NCBI RefSeq assembly: GCF_002869765.1
Contig: NZ_PNOR01000017.1
Span: forward strand, 42,417-106,416
Reading direction: 5' to 3'
Length of the DNA stretch: 64,000 nucleotides
Source: Deinococcus planocerae
GTDB lineage: Bacteria; Deinococcota; Deinococci; Deinococcales; Deinococcaceae
Both the position numbers and the translations under genes were made by a program. Below are positions 25,792 through 33,310 of the stretch, in pieces. The stretch's first letter is position 1. Each line of letters starts with the position of its first letter. Under the pieces are notes generated by a model. That model saw nothing but the letters and a program-made list of their open reading frames with translations, ran no database searches and was not told where the DNA came from.

Positions 25792-26979
25792 ATGGACACG
25801 GCAGAGGTCGTCGTCGTCGGCTTGGGCGCGGTGGGCAGCGCCAGCCTGTATCAACTGGCCAAGCGCGGCGCGCGGGTGATCGGGATCGACCGCTTCGCGC
25901 CCCCTCACACCCACGGCTCCACCCACGGCGAGAGCCGGATCACCCGGCAGGCCATCGGCGAAGGGGAAGCGTATGTGCCGTTCGTCCTGCGCTCCCACGA
26001 GATCTGGCGTGAGCTGGAAGCCGCCACCGGCGAGGCGTTGATGCTGACGTGCGGGGGCCTCATCCTGAGCAGCCACCTCGACGAGCCTCCCCATCCCTCC
26101 AAGGCCAGCTTCCTGGAACGCACCATTCGGGCCGCACGGCGTTACGACATTCCGCACGAGATTCTGGAGGCCCCCGAGTTGACCCGGCGCTTTCCACAAC
26201 TGGGCTTGCGGGGCGGCGAACGCGGCTACTACGAACCGGGCGCGGGCGTGGTCCATCCTGAAGCCTGTGTGCGGACCCAACTCGAACAGGCCCGCCACCG
26301 GGGCGCGGACATCCACACGGATGAAACAGTGCTGGAGATCGAGCCCCTTCGGGACGGTGTTCGGCTGCGGACCACGCGGGGTGAGTACCGGGCCGGGCGG
26401 GTCGTGGTCAGCGTGGGCGCGTGGGCGGCCCAGTTGCTGGGGGAAGCGCTCCGGCGGCTGTTGCGGGTCCAGCGCCGGGTGCTGTACTGGTTCGAGCCCG
26501 AAGGTGCGGAGCGTGCCCGCGCGTACTCCCCCGAGCACTTCCCCGTGTTCATCTGGAGTCACGGTCCCCGCGACCACGACTATTTCTACGGTTTTCCGCA
26601 GCTCGCGGCGGGCGTCAAGGTCGCCGCCGCCGCCATCGCCGATCCGACCTCGCCCGAGGACGTGAACCGTGAGGTCAGCGTGGCCGAGGGGGAGGCGATG
26701 TACCGCGAGCACGTGCGGGGCCGCCTGCTCGGGGTGAGTCCACGCCTGTTGCGAGCGGCGACGTGCCTATACACGTCCACCTCCGACCATGACTTCATTC
26801 TCGACCACCACCCGGATTGCGACCGCATCCTGATCGCCTCGCCCTGCTCCGGGCACGGGTTCAAGCATTCTGCCGCCATTGGCGAGGCGATGGCACAACG
26901 GGTGCTTGACGAACACATGCGCTTTGATCTGCGCGCCTTCGCCCTGGACCGCTTCTCCCGGGCTTCCGCCAGCTTTTGA
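25792..26979 (+). CDS. Monomeric sarcosine oxidase / N-methyltryptophan oxidase-like flavoenzyme
   Basis: 395 residues of the DAO/MSOX family, which oxidise secondary amines with covalent FAD. The dinucleotide motif is VVVVGLGAVGSASLYQLAKR, followed by the acidic residue in VIGIDRF. The THGSTHGESRITR segment is characteristic of the MSOX/SolA branch. The Cys that carries FAD is in IASPCSGHGFKHS. Length matches the family (about 390). The start has no strong ribosome site; GAGGA precedes it closely. Substrate among N-methyl amino acids cannot be fixed. Confidence 0.88.
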   Translation: MDTAEVVVVGLGAVGSASLYQLAKRGARVIGIDRFAPPHTHGSTHGESRITRQAIGEGEAYVPFVLRSHEIWRELEAATGEALMLTCGGLILSSHLDEPPHPSKASFLERTIRAARRYDIPHEILEAPELTRRFPQLGLRGGERGYYEPGAGVVHPEACVRTQLEQARHRGADIHTDETVLEIEPLRDGVRLRTTRGEYRAGRVVVSVGAWAAQLLGEALRRLLRVQRRVLYWFEPEGAERARAYSPEHFPVFIWSHGPRDHDYFYGFPQLAAGVKVAAAAIADPTSPEDVNREVSVAEGEAMYREHVRGRLLGVSPRLLRAATCLYTSTSDHDFILDHHPDCDRILIASPCSGHGFKHSAAIGEAMAQRVLDEHMRFDLRAFALDRFSRASASF

Positions 26980-27156
26980 GTGGAGCGGCGGAACGCCGAG
27001 TTTGGGAGGACCTTCGAGGACAAACGGCAGACGCGAACTCTGGACGGGCGTTTTCGGGCGGGCGGGCTGACTCCCGACTTCACGCCTTCCCACCTCCCCA
27101 GGCGGCCCGTCCCCCGGAGTTCCCAGGCTGAGCCACACCATCCCAAGGAGAACCGA

Positions 27157-27447
27157 ATGACGGACGAGAGAGCGAAAGCCACGGGCAGCAGGACCGAGGA
27201 CACCTCGCAGCGCACGGGTAAACCGCAAGAGCCGGACACGTTCCCCTCTCCCCCCGACGAGACCGGGGAGAGCCCGGACGCGGGCACCGCCGACCAGGAC
27301 GCCTGGACGAGCGAGACGGAGAGGAGGAACCGCCAGCCGCCGACGCCCAGCCGTTACGCCCTCACCGTTTGGGGAAGCGGCTCAGCGGGAAGGTATCCAC
27401 GTTCGCCGAACGCTGCTGCACGAGAACGCCGCCGTCCACCACGATGA
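27157..27447 (+). CDS. Small hydrophilic hypothetical protein overlapping the SDR 3' end
   Basis: 96 residues from an ATG with AAGGAG 6 bp upstream. The sequence is rich in Thr, Glu, Pro and Asp (RTEDTSQRTGKPQEPDTF, ETGESPDAGTADQDAWTSE), typical of small disordered stress proteins in Deinococcus. The final 30 residues overlap the antisense of the neighbouring SDR gene and look unnatural, so the original stop may have been lost. No function can be assigned. Confidence 0.4.
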   Translation: MTDERAKATGSRTEDTSQRTGKPQEPDTFPSPPDETGESPDAGTADQDAWTSETERRNRQPPTPSRYALTVWGSGSAGRYPRSPNAAARERRRPPR

Positions 27448-28153
27448 ACTGGCCCGTGATGTAGGCCGCGTCGGGCGAGGCCAGGAAGAGGGCGGCGCCC
27501 GTCAGGTCCTCGGGGGTGCCGTAGCGGCCCAGCGGCACGACCCCCTCGCGGGTGCTCAGGTCCTCGCCGCTCAGGCCGTAGGTGTTGATGAAGCCGGGCG
27601 TCACGCCGTTGACCCGCACTCCGTAGGGCGCCAGGTCGAGCGCCATCGCGCGGGTCAGGGCCTCGACCCCACCCTTCGCGGCGTCGTAGGCGGTGAAGCC
27701 CCGGTGGGCGCGGGTGGCGCCGCCGCTCGACACGTTCAGGATGACCCCCGAGCGCCGCTCGACCATCGCGGGCGCGGCCCGGCGGGAGCACAGGAAGACG
27801 CCCTTCAGGTTGACCCCGAGCAGGGTGTCCCACCACGCCTCGTCCGCCTCCAGGAAATGCCGCTGGTCGCTGGTGATCGCCGCGTTGTTGATCAGGACCC
27901 CCGCGGGCCCCCACTCACGCTCCAGCTCCCCGAACATCCGGTCCACTTCTCCGGACCGGGACACGTCGCCCGGCACGGCGAGCGCCTCTCCCCCATTTCT
28001 GCCGATCTCCTCGGCCACGGCGGCGGCGGCTTCCTCCCTCAGGTCGTTGACGGCCACGCGGGCCCCCTCCGCGGCAAAGCGCAGGGCGAAGGCGCGCCCG
28101 ATGCCCTGGCCGCCGCCGGTGACGAGGACGGTCGTTTCCGTGAGACGTGACAT
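27362..28153 (-). CDS. SDR family oxidoreductase linked to the LacI regulator
   Basis: 263 residues. Cofactor motif TGGGQGIGRAFA with Asp in VAVNDLREE (NAD preference), NNAAITS, Ser in LNVSSGGATRAHRG, and catalytic YDAAKGG. The C-terminus is ITGQFIVVDGGVLVQQ. The gene begins 4 bp after the LacI-family gene's stop on the same strand, so the two form an operon. Opposite lies the glucuronide operon. A role as a sugar-acid dehydrogenase (for example gluconate- or uronate-related) is reasonable but unproven. Confidence 0.88.
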   Translation of the reverse strand: MSRLTETTVLVTGGGQGIGRAFALRFAAEGARVAVNDLREEAAAAVAEEIGRNGGEALAVPGDVSRSGEVDRMFGELEREWGPAGVLINNAAITSDQRHFLEADEAWWDTLLGVNLKGVFLCSRRAAPAMVERRSGVILNVSSGGATRAHRGFTAYDAAKGGVEALTRAMALDLAPYGVRVNGVTPGFINTYGLSGEDLSTREGVVPLGRYGTPEDLTGAALFLASPDAAYITGQFIVVDGGVLVQQRSANVDTFPLSRFPKR

Positions 28154-28157
28154 AGGG

Positions 28158-29171
28158 CTATTGTGCCGGGCCGGAGAGGACCAGGGGGCGGGTGGACTGC
28201 CGGACGCGCAGCACCCCGAAACGCTGGGGCGGCGGGGCGGCCTGGGGGAGGTCGATCAGGCCGAGCAGCAGCCGGGCGGCGTCCTCCCCCAGCCCCTGGC
28301 TGGGAATCTCCATCAGGGTCAGGGGCGGGGACAGATGGGGAGCCAGCGGGTGGTTCCCGAAGGCCGCCACGCCGATGTCCTCCGGAATCCGCAAGCCCTG
28401 GGCGCCCAGGGCCGTCATCAGGCCGATGGCGATCAGGTCGTTGTAGCAGACCACGGCGTCGGGCATCTCCCGGCCCTGGTGGAGCTGGGCGCTCGCCTGC
28501 TCGCCGCCCGGCACGTCGGGGGACGTGGCCCGGACGACCTGGGCGTCCAGCCCGGCCCGCGTGAGGGCGGCGCGGTAGCCCCGCTCGCGCCCGGCGTCCA
28601 CCCAGAAGGGCGGGCCCGCCAGGTAACAGATGCGGCGGCGGCCCTGGGCGATCAGGTGACTCGTGAGCTGGAAGGCCGCCGTTTCCTCGGCGACGGTGAC
28701 GGCAGGCAGCCCCGCCGCGGGTCGGCCCACCGTGACGATGGGGCGCTCCGGGTCGTGCAATTCACGGAGTTCCTCGTCGCTCAGGCGGGACCCGGCGAGG
28801 ATCAGGCCGTCGGTGCGGGCGCGCAGCGTCTCGATAAGCTGGCTCTCGCGCTGGGCACTTTCCTGGGCGTCCACCAGCAGCACCGCGTACCCGGCCTGTG
28901 CCGCCACCTGGCTGGCCCCCTTGACCAGGGCCGTGAAGTGCGGGTTGAGGATGTCGAGCAAGACGATGCCCAGCGCCCGCGTCCTCCCGGTACTCAGGAT
29001 CTGGGCGTGGAGGCTGGCCTGGTAGCCGAGTTTGGAAACCGCTTCCCAAACCTTTCTCTCGGTCTCGGGCTGGAGCTTCTGGGTGCCGTTGACGACCTTG
29101 GAGACGGTGGAGCGGGCCACCCCAGCCGCCAGGGCCACGTCGGAAATCGTCGGTTTCTTGCGTTTGGTCAT
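28158..29171 (-). CDS. LacI-family transcriptional regulator of the glucuronide cluster
   Basis: 337 residues from the ATG at 29171 (AGAGG upstream). The helix-turn-helix and hinge helix are TISDVALAAGVARSTVSKVV and KVWEAVSKLGYQASLHAQIL. A periplasmic-binding-like effector domain covers about residues 65-330. Three GGAAACCG-centred operator candidates lie in its own coding start and in the divergent promoter region. Divergent placement to uxuB-uxaC-uidA implies that it represses these genes and itself, and responds to a uronate or aldonate. The ligand is inferred only. Confidence 0.9.
   Translation of the reverse strand: MTKRKKPTISDVALAAGVARSTVSKVVNGTQKLQPETERKVWEAVSKLGYQASLHAQILSTGRTRALGIVLLDILNPHFTALVKGASQVAAQAGYAVLLVDAQESAQRESQLIETLRARTDGLILAGSRLSDEELRELHDPERPIVTVGRPAAGLPAVTVAEETAAFQLTSHLIAQGRRRICYLAGPPFWVDAGRERGYRAALTRAGLDAQVVRATSPDVPGGEQASAQLHQGREMPDAVVCYNDLIAIGLMTALGAQGLRIPEDIGVAAFGNHPLAPHLSPPLTLMEIPSQGLGEDAARLLLGLIDLPQAAPPPQRFGVLRVRQSTRPLVLSGPAQ
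29030..29051. promoter_or_regulatory. Intragenic LacI-type operator (site 1)
   Basis: GTTTGGAAACCGCTTCCCAA extended by AC is a near-palindrome with the core GGAAACCGCTT. It lies about 120 bp inside the LacI coding sequence. The half-site recurs exactly in the promoter region at 29305-29315. Confidence 0.5.
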
Positions 29172-29302
29172 GACGGCCTCTGCTTGGGTGAGATGGGCGC
29201 ACACGGGCGACGACGGCGGGTGTCTCGGGATAGGCTGGGAAACTTCTGCTCGTATTAGACACGATTTTCGGTCGGGCTGTACGCCTCCGTGACTGTAGCG
29301 TT

Positions 29303-29362
29303 CCGGAAACCGCTTGACAGCGAGATCAACCGTAGCCTAATCTCTGGGAAACCGATTTCCAA
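29303..29362 (+). promoter_or_regulatory. Glucuronide operon promoter with two LacI-type operators (sites 2 and 3)
   Basis: TTGACA at 29314-29319 and CCTAAT at 29336-29341 are separated by 16 bp, a good sigma-70 pair reading toward uxuB. CCGGAAACCGCTTGACAG overlaps the -35 box (site 2). GGAAACCGATTTCC at 29347-29360 is a palindrome just downstream of the -10 box (site 3). This layout predicts tight repression by the divergently encoded LacI protein. Confidence 0.62.
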
Positions 29363-29459
29363 AAACAGTCCGTCCCGCTGGGAGACGACGCCTCCGCCTC
29401 GCCCTGCCCTACGGTGGAGGCTCCCACTCTCCCAGCCACACTCCTCAGCAGAGGTGGTT

Positions 29460-29567
29460 ATGCGTCAACTCTCCCCGTGCATCCGGGCCGTTTCTCCCGC
29501 CGCGAGCCCCAGTCGCGTCTCGCACCATCGGCGGACGCCGCGCCTTCCCGGGGAGGTGGACGGGTGA
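29460..29567 (+). CDS. Possible 35-codon leader frame coupled to uxuB
   Basis: The ATG at 29460 follows AGAGGTGG at good spacing and opens 35 codons (MRQLSPCIRAVSPAASPSRV and so on). Its TGA overlaps the GTG start of the next gene as GTGA. It may allow translational coupling or be chance. There is no recognisable motif. The rest of the 29172-29563 interval holds the promoter and operators. Confidence 0.3.
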   Translation: MRQLSPCIRAVSPAASPSRVSHHRRTPRLPGEVDG

Positions 29568-30391
29568 GCGGGCCCCTGCACGGTCAGCGCGCCGTGGTGA
29601 CGGGCGGCAGCGGCATCCTGGGCCGGGTGATGGCCCTGACGCTGGCGGAGGACGGCGCGGCGGTGTACGTCGGGGGCCGGACCGCCGAGAGTTCCGAACA
29701 AGCTATTGCCGAGGTGCTGGAGGGCCACCCGAACCGGGCCGAGTTGCAAGGCCGGTTGACACCCCTCGTGTTCGACGTGCTGGACCCGGCCTCGATGCAC
29801 GCCGCCGCCGCCGAGGTGGACCGGGCGGGCGGGACCGACATCCTGATCAACGCCGCCGGGGGCAACGTGCCCAGCGCGTCCACCACGCCGGACACCACCT
29901 TTTTCGACGTGGACCTGCGCGCGGTGGAGAAGGTCATCGACCTGAACCTGATCGGCACGGTCGCCGCCACCCAGGCGTTCGCGCGGGGAATGTGCGAGCG
30001 CGGCCAGGGGGTCATCGTGAACGTCTCCAGCATGTCCGCCGTCCGCCCCCTCACCCGCGTGCTGGGCTACAGCGCCAGCAAGGCCGCCGTCGACAACTTC
30101 ACCCAGTGGCTGGCCGTGAACCTCGCGCAGCAGTACGGGCGGGGCCTGCGGGTGAATGCGGTGGCGCCAGGCTTTTTCCTGACCGAGCAGAACCGTTACC
30201 TGATGCTGAACGGGGACGGCAGTCCCACGCCCCGGGCACAGTCGGTCCTGGCCCACACGCCGCAGGGACGCTTCGGTGAGCCGGGCGACCTCGCGAGTAC
30301 CCTGCGCTGGCTGGTCTCGCCGCACAGCGCTTTCGTGACCGGGATTATCGTTCCGGTGGACGGCGGCTTCAGCGCCTTCGCAGGGGTCTGA
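29564..30391 (+). CDS. uxuB: SDR-type D-mannonate oxidoreductase (fructuronate reductase)
   Basis: 275 residues from the GTG at 29564 with GGGAGGTG upstream. Motifs are VVTGGSGILG, NAAGGNVPSAST, VSSMSAVRPLTRVLGY with catalytic Tyr, and SASKAAVDNFTQWLAVNLA. The tail AVAPGFFLTEQNRYLM, TPQGRFGEPGDL and VPVDGGFSAFAGV is very like the SDR UxuB of Bacillus rather than the long-chain UxuB of E. coli. It reduces D-fructuronate to D-mannonate with NAD(P)H. First main gene of the glucuronide operon, 2 bp from uxaC. Confidence 0.85.
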   Translation: MSGPLHGQRAVVTGGSGILGRVMALTLAEDGAAVYVGGRTAESSEQAIAEVLEGHPNRAELQGRLTPLVFDVLDPASMHAAAAEVDRAGGTDILINAAGGNVPSASTTPDTTFFDVDLRAVEKVIDLNLIGTVAATQAFARGMCERGQGVIVNVSSMSAVRPLTRVLGYSASKAAVDNFTQWLAVNLAQQYGRGLRVNAVAPGFFLTEQNRYLMLNGDGSPTPRAQSVLAHTPQGRFGEPGDLASTLRWLVSPHSAFVTGIIVPVDGGFSAFAGV

Positions 30392-30393
30392 CG

Positions 30394-31821
30394 ATGACCT
30401 CCCGCGACTGGAGCGTCCCCGAGGACTTCCTCTTCGGGCAAGGCGCCCGCGTGCGCGACACGGCGCTGGACCTCTACCGCGTGGTCGAGGGTCTGGGGCT
30501 AGTCTGCCCCCACGGGCACGTGAGTCCAAATCTGCTCGCCGACCCGGACGCGCGCTTCGCCAACCCCACCGAACTGCTCGTCAAGTACGACCATTACCTC
30601 TTCCGCCTGCTGTACAGCCAGGGGGTGCCGCCCGGGGCGCTGGGCGTGGGGCAGGCCCCCGGCAGCTACGACCCCCTGAAGGCGTGGGAGGTGTTCTGCG
30701 CGCACTTCCACCTCTTCGACGGCACCCCCAGCGGGCTGTGGCTCCGCATCGAGCTGACGCGCCTGTTCGGGGTGAAGGAAAAGCCGAACGCCGGCAACGC
30801 CCGCAAGGTCTACGACCAGATTCAGGGGTGCCTCGACACGCCGGAGTTCACCCCGCGCGCCCTGTTCCGCCGCTTCGGCATCGAGATTCTCGCCACCACC
30901 GACGCCGCCGAGGACAGCACCGAACCCCACCAGAGGGCGCAGGCGGACGGCTACCGGGTCATCCCCACCTTCCGCCCGGACGGCCTGCTGCAAATGAATC
31001 TACCGGGCTGGAAGGGGCGGCTGGAGAAGCTGGAGGCGGTGACCGACCGCAGCATCGGCAGCTACCGCGACTTGCTGGACGCCCTGCGGGAGCGGCGTCA
31101 GGCGTTCAAGGCTGCCGGAGCGACCGCCACCGACCACGGCGCGGCCACGGCGGACATCGCCCCCATCTCCGAGCACGAGGCGGAAAGCCTGTTCACCCTC
31201 GCCCTGCAAGGTCGCCTCATACCCGAGCAGGCCCGGCGCCTGGAGGGGCACGCCCTGTTCGACCAGGCCCGCCTCAGCGCCGAGGAAGACGGCCTGGTGA
31301 TGCAGCTCCACGTGGGCTCCACCCGCAACCACAACCGGGAACTGTTCGAGAAGTACGGCCCGGACATGGGGGCAGACATCCCGCACCGGGTGAACTGGAC
31401 CGAGGGCCTGCGACCCCTGCTGGACGCTTTCGGCAACCACACGCCGGGGCGCGAGCTGCACGCCATCCTCTTCACCCTGGACGAGGCCACCTACAGCCGC
31501 GAACTTGCCCCCCTGGTCGGGCACTACCCCAGCCTGCGCCTCGGGCCGCCGTGGTGGTTCCACGACAGCGTGAAGGGGATCGAGCGCTATCTGGACGCCG
31601 TGACCGAGACGGCCACCCTGCACAACACCGCCGGGTTCAACGACGACACCCGCGCCTTCCCCAGCATCCCCGCCCGCCACGAGGTCTGGCGCCGAACCGT
31701 CTGCAACTGGCTCGCCGGGCAGGTGGGACGGGGCATCCTCGCCCCCGAAGAGGCGCGGCACCTGGCCCGGCTGGCGGCGCATGACCTGGCGGTGCGGGCG
31801 TACCGGCTCGACCTGAAGTGA
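30394..31821 (+). CDS. uxaC: Uronate isomerase (glucuronate isomerase)
   Basis: 475 residues, the usual UxaC length. It interconverts D-glucuronate and D-fructuronate in an amidohydrolase-like barrel. Family motifs are VCPHGHVSPNLLADPDARF (HxH metal site), FRRFGIEILATTDAAEDST, MQLHVGSTRNHN, LGPPWWFHDSVKGIERYLDA and NTAGFNDDTRAFPSIPARHE. It starts 2 bp after uxuB's stop. It supplies the fructuronate that the preceding reductase uses, the first two cytosolic steps of glucuronate breakdown. Confidence 0.95.
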   Translation: MTSRDWSVPEDFLFGQGARVRDTALDLYRVVEGLGLVCPHGHVSPNLLADPDARFANPTELLVKYDHYLFRLLYSQGVPPGALGVGQAPGSYDPLKAWEVFCAHFHLFDGTPSGLWLRIELTRLFGVKEKPNAGNARKVYDQIQGCLDTPEFTPRALFRRFGIEILATTDAAEDSTEPHQRAQADGYRVIPTFRPDGLLQMNLPGWKGRLEKLEAVTDRSIGSYRDLLDALRERRQAFKAAGATATDHGAATADIAPISEHEAESLFTLALQGRLIPEQARRLEGHALFDQARLSAEEDGLVMQLHVGSTRNHNRELFEKYGPDMGADIPHRVNWTEGLRPLLDAFGNHTPGRELHAILFTLDEATYSRELAPLVGHYPSLRLGPPWWFHDSVKGIERYLDAVTETATLHNTAGFNDDTRAFPSIPARHEVWRRTVCNWLAGQVGRGILAPEEARHLARLAAHDLAVRAYRLDLK

Positions 31822-31900
31822 CCGACCGCGCAGGCGCCCCTGGCCCTGCCCAAGGATGCGGCCCTCTTCCCCGCCTCGCCCCCTCACTCAGGAGGAAGCC

Positions 31901-33250
31901 ATGACGACCATGTTGCCCGGCCAGACGCCTCAGCCCCCGCTGCCGCCCACCCCGGAGGAGGCCGTCCTGAACGAGGCCCGCAGGTCACGCGGCGCTTCGG
32001 TGGGCACGCTGTCATTCTTCAACGCCATCGAGAACACGGAAGGCAGCCTGCTCAACGTGATCGGGCCGCTGATCCGCAACGGCTTCGGCATCGGCCTGGC
32101 CGAGATCGGTGTGATCACCGCCCTGGGCCGCGTCGCTCGCATGGTTTTCGGGCCGCTGTGGAGCATGATCGCCGACCGCTGGGGCCGCAAGAGCGTGCTG
32201 ATCATCACGGCCTTCTGGGGTGTGTTCACGCTGGCGGCGGGCTTCGCGCAGTCCTATCAACAGTTTCTGCTGCTGTACGGCATCGGACTCATCGGCACCG
32301 TGGCCGCAGAACCCATCAGCAACGGCATCCTCTCCGACCTGTACAAGGACACGGAACGTGGCAAGGCGTTCGGAACGCTCCGCTCCGTGGGCACGTTGCT
32401 GGGCCTGGTGATCACGCCCGTCCTCGGACAACTGGGGAACATCCCCGACAACGAGGGCTGGCGCTACGGCATGTACATCATGGGCGGCATCGGCCTCCTG
32501 ACCGGCGTGATGGTGTGGGCCTTCGTGAAAGACCCCCGCGACGCCCTCAAGAAGGCGGGCCTGCGCCAGGGCAAGGAAGACCAGTTCCGCTTCGCCGACG
32601 TGCCCAAAATTCTGGCTATTCCGACGATGGCGCTGCTCGCCGTGCAACTGCTGCTCATCACCAGCCTGGTGCTGCTCGCCTTCATGATCTTTTTCTTCAC
32701 CGATGTGCGCGGCTACAGCCCCACCGAGGCGACCTACCTCTACACCACCTTTATCGCGGGTTTCGGCATCAGCTCCTTTCTCGGCGGATTGATGGGCGAT
32801 TCCTTCGTGAAGAGGATGGGAGACAAGGGCCGCATCGTCTTGATGCAGATCTACCTCGTGCTCTTCGCCGGGATGAGCTTCCTCGCCACCCAGATCGACT
32901 GGCCCAGCCGGACCTTCGATTACGGCATCTGGTTCATCTTCGGGCTGATCGGCTCCATCGGCTTCTCCGGCTGCGTGCTGCCGATGGTCTCCACCGTCGT
33001 TCCCCCGCAGTACCGCTCGACCTCGTTCGCGCTGCTGTTCTCCTTCATCCAGGGAGGCATCGCGGCCATCCTGTCGCTGTACCTCGGCAGGCTCGCGCAG
33101 CAGTACGGCCTGCGCCCGGTGTTCTTCTGGCTCGTCACCGTGCCCTACGCGGTCAACGCGCTGTACTGGTTCCTGTTCTACCGCACCTACCCCCGCGACA
33201 AGGCCCGAATGGACGCCCTGGTCAGGGCCACCGCCACCGCCACCGACTGA
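31901..33250 (+). CDS. Major facilitator superfamily transporter (probable glucuronide or uronate importer)
   Basis: 449 residues from the ATG at 31901 (AGGAGGAA upstream). Twelve membrane segments are predicted. The MFS loop 2-3 motif reads MIADRWGRKSVLIITAF. It begins with a Pro-rich cytoplasmic tail. It lies between uxaC and the beta-glucuronidase gene in the same direction, so uptake of glucuronides or hexuronates is the natural inference. The sequence is not of the GPH/UidB sodium-symporter type, so the exact cargo is open. Confidence 0.85.
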   Translation: MTTMLPGQTPQPPLPPTPEEAVLNEARRSRGASVGTLSFFNAIENTEGSLLNVIGPLIRNGFGIGLAEIGVITALGRVARMVFGPLWSMIADRWGRKSVLIITAFWGVFTLAAGFAQSYQQFLLLYGIGLIGTVAAEPISNGILSDLYKDTERGKAFGTLRSVGTLLGLVITPVLGQLGNIPDNEGWRYGMYIMGGIGLLTGVMVWAFVKDPRDALKKAGLRQGKEDQFRFADVPKILAIPTMALLAVQLLLITSLVLLAFMIFFFTDVRGYSPTEATYLYTTFIAGFGISSFLGGLMGDSFVKRMGDKGRIVLMQIYLVLFAGMSFLATQIDWPSRTFDYGIWFIFGLIGSIGFSGCVLPMVSTVVPPQYRSTSFALLFSFIQGGIAAILSLYLGRLAQQYGLRPVFFWLVTVPYAVNALYWFLFYRTYPRDKARMDALVRATATATD

Positions 33251-33310
33251 ACCCCCGAGGGAGGTGGGTCAGGCTCGCCTCCCTCACCGATTCGCGAAAG
33301 GAGCACCCCC

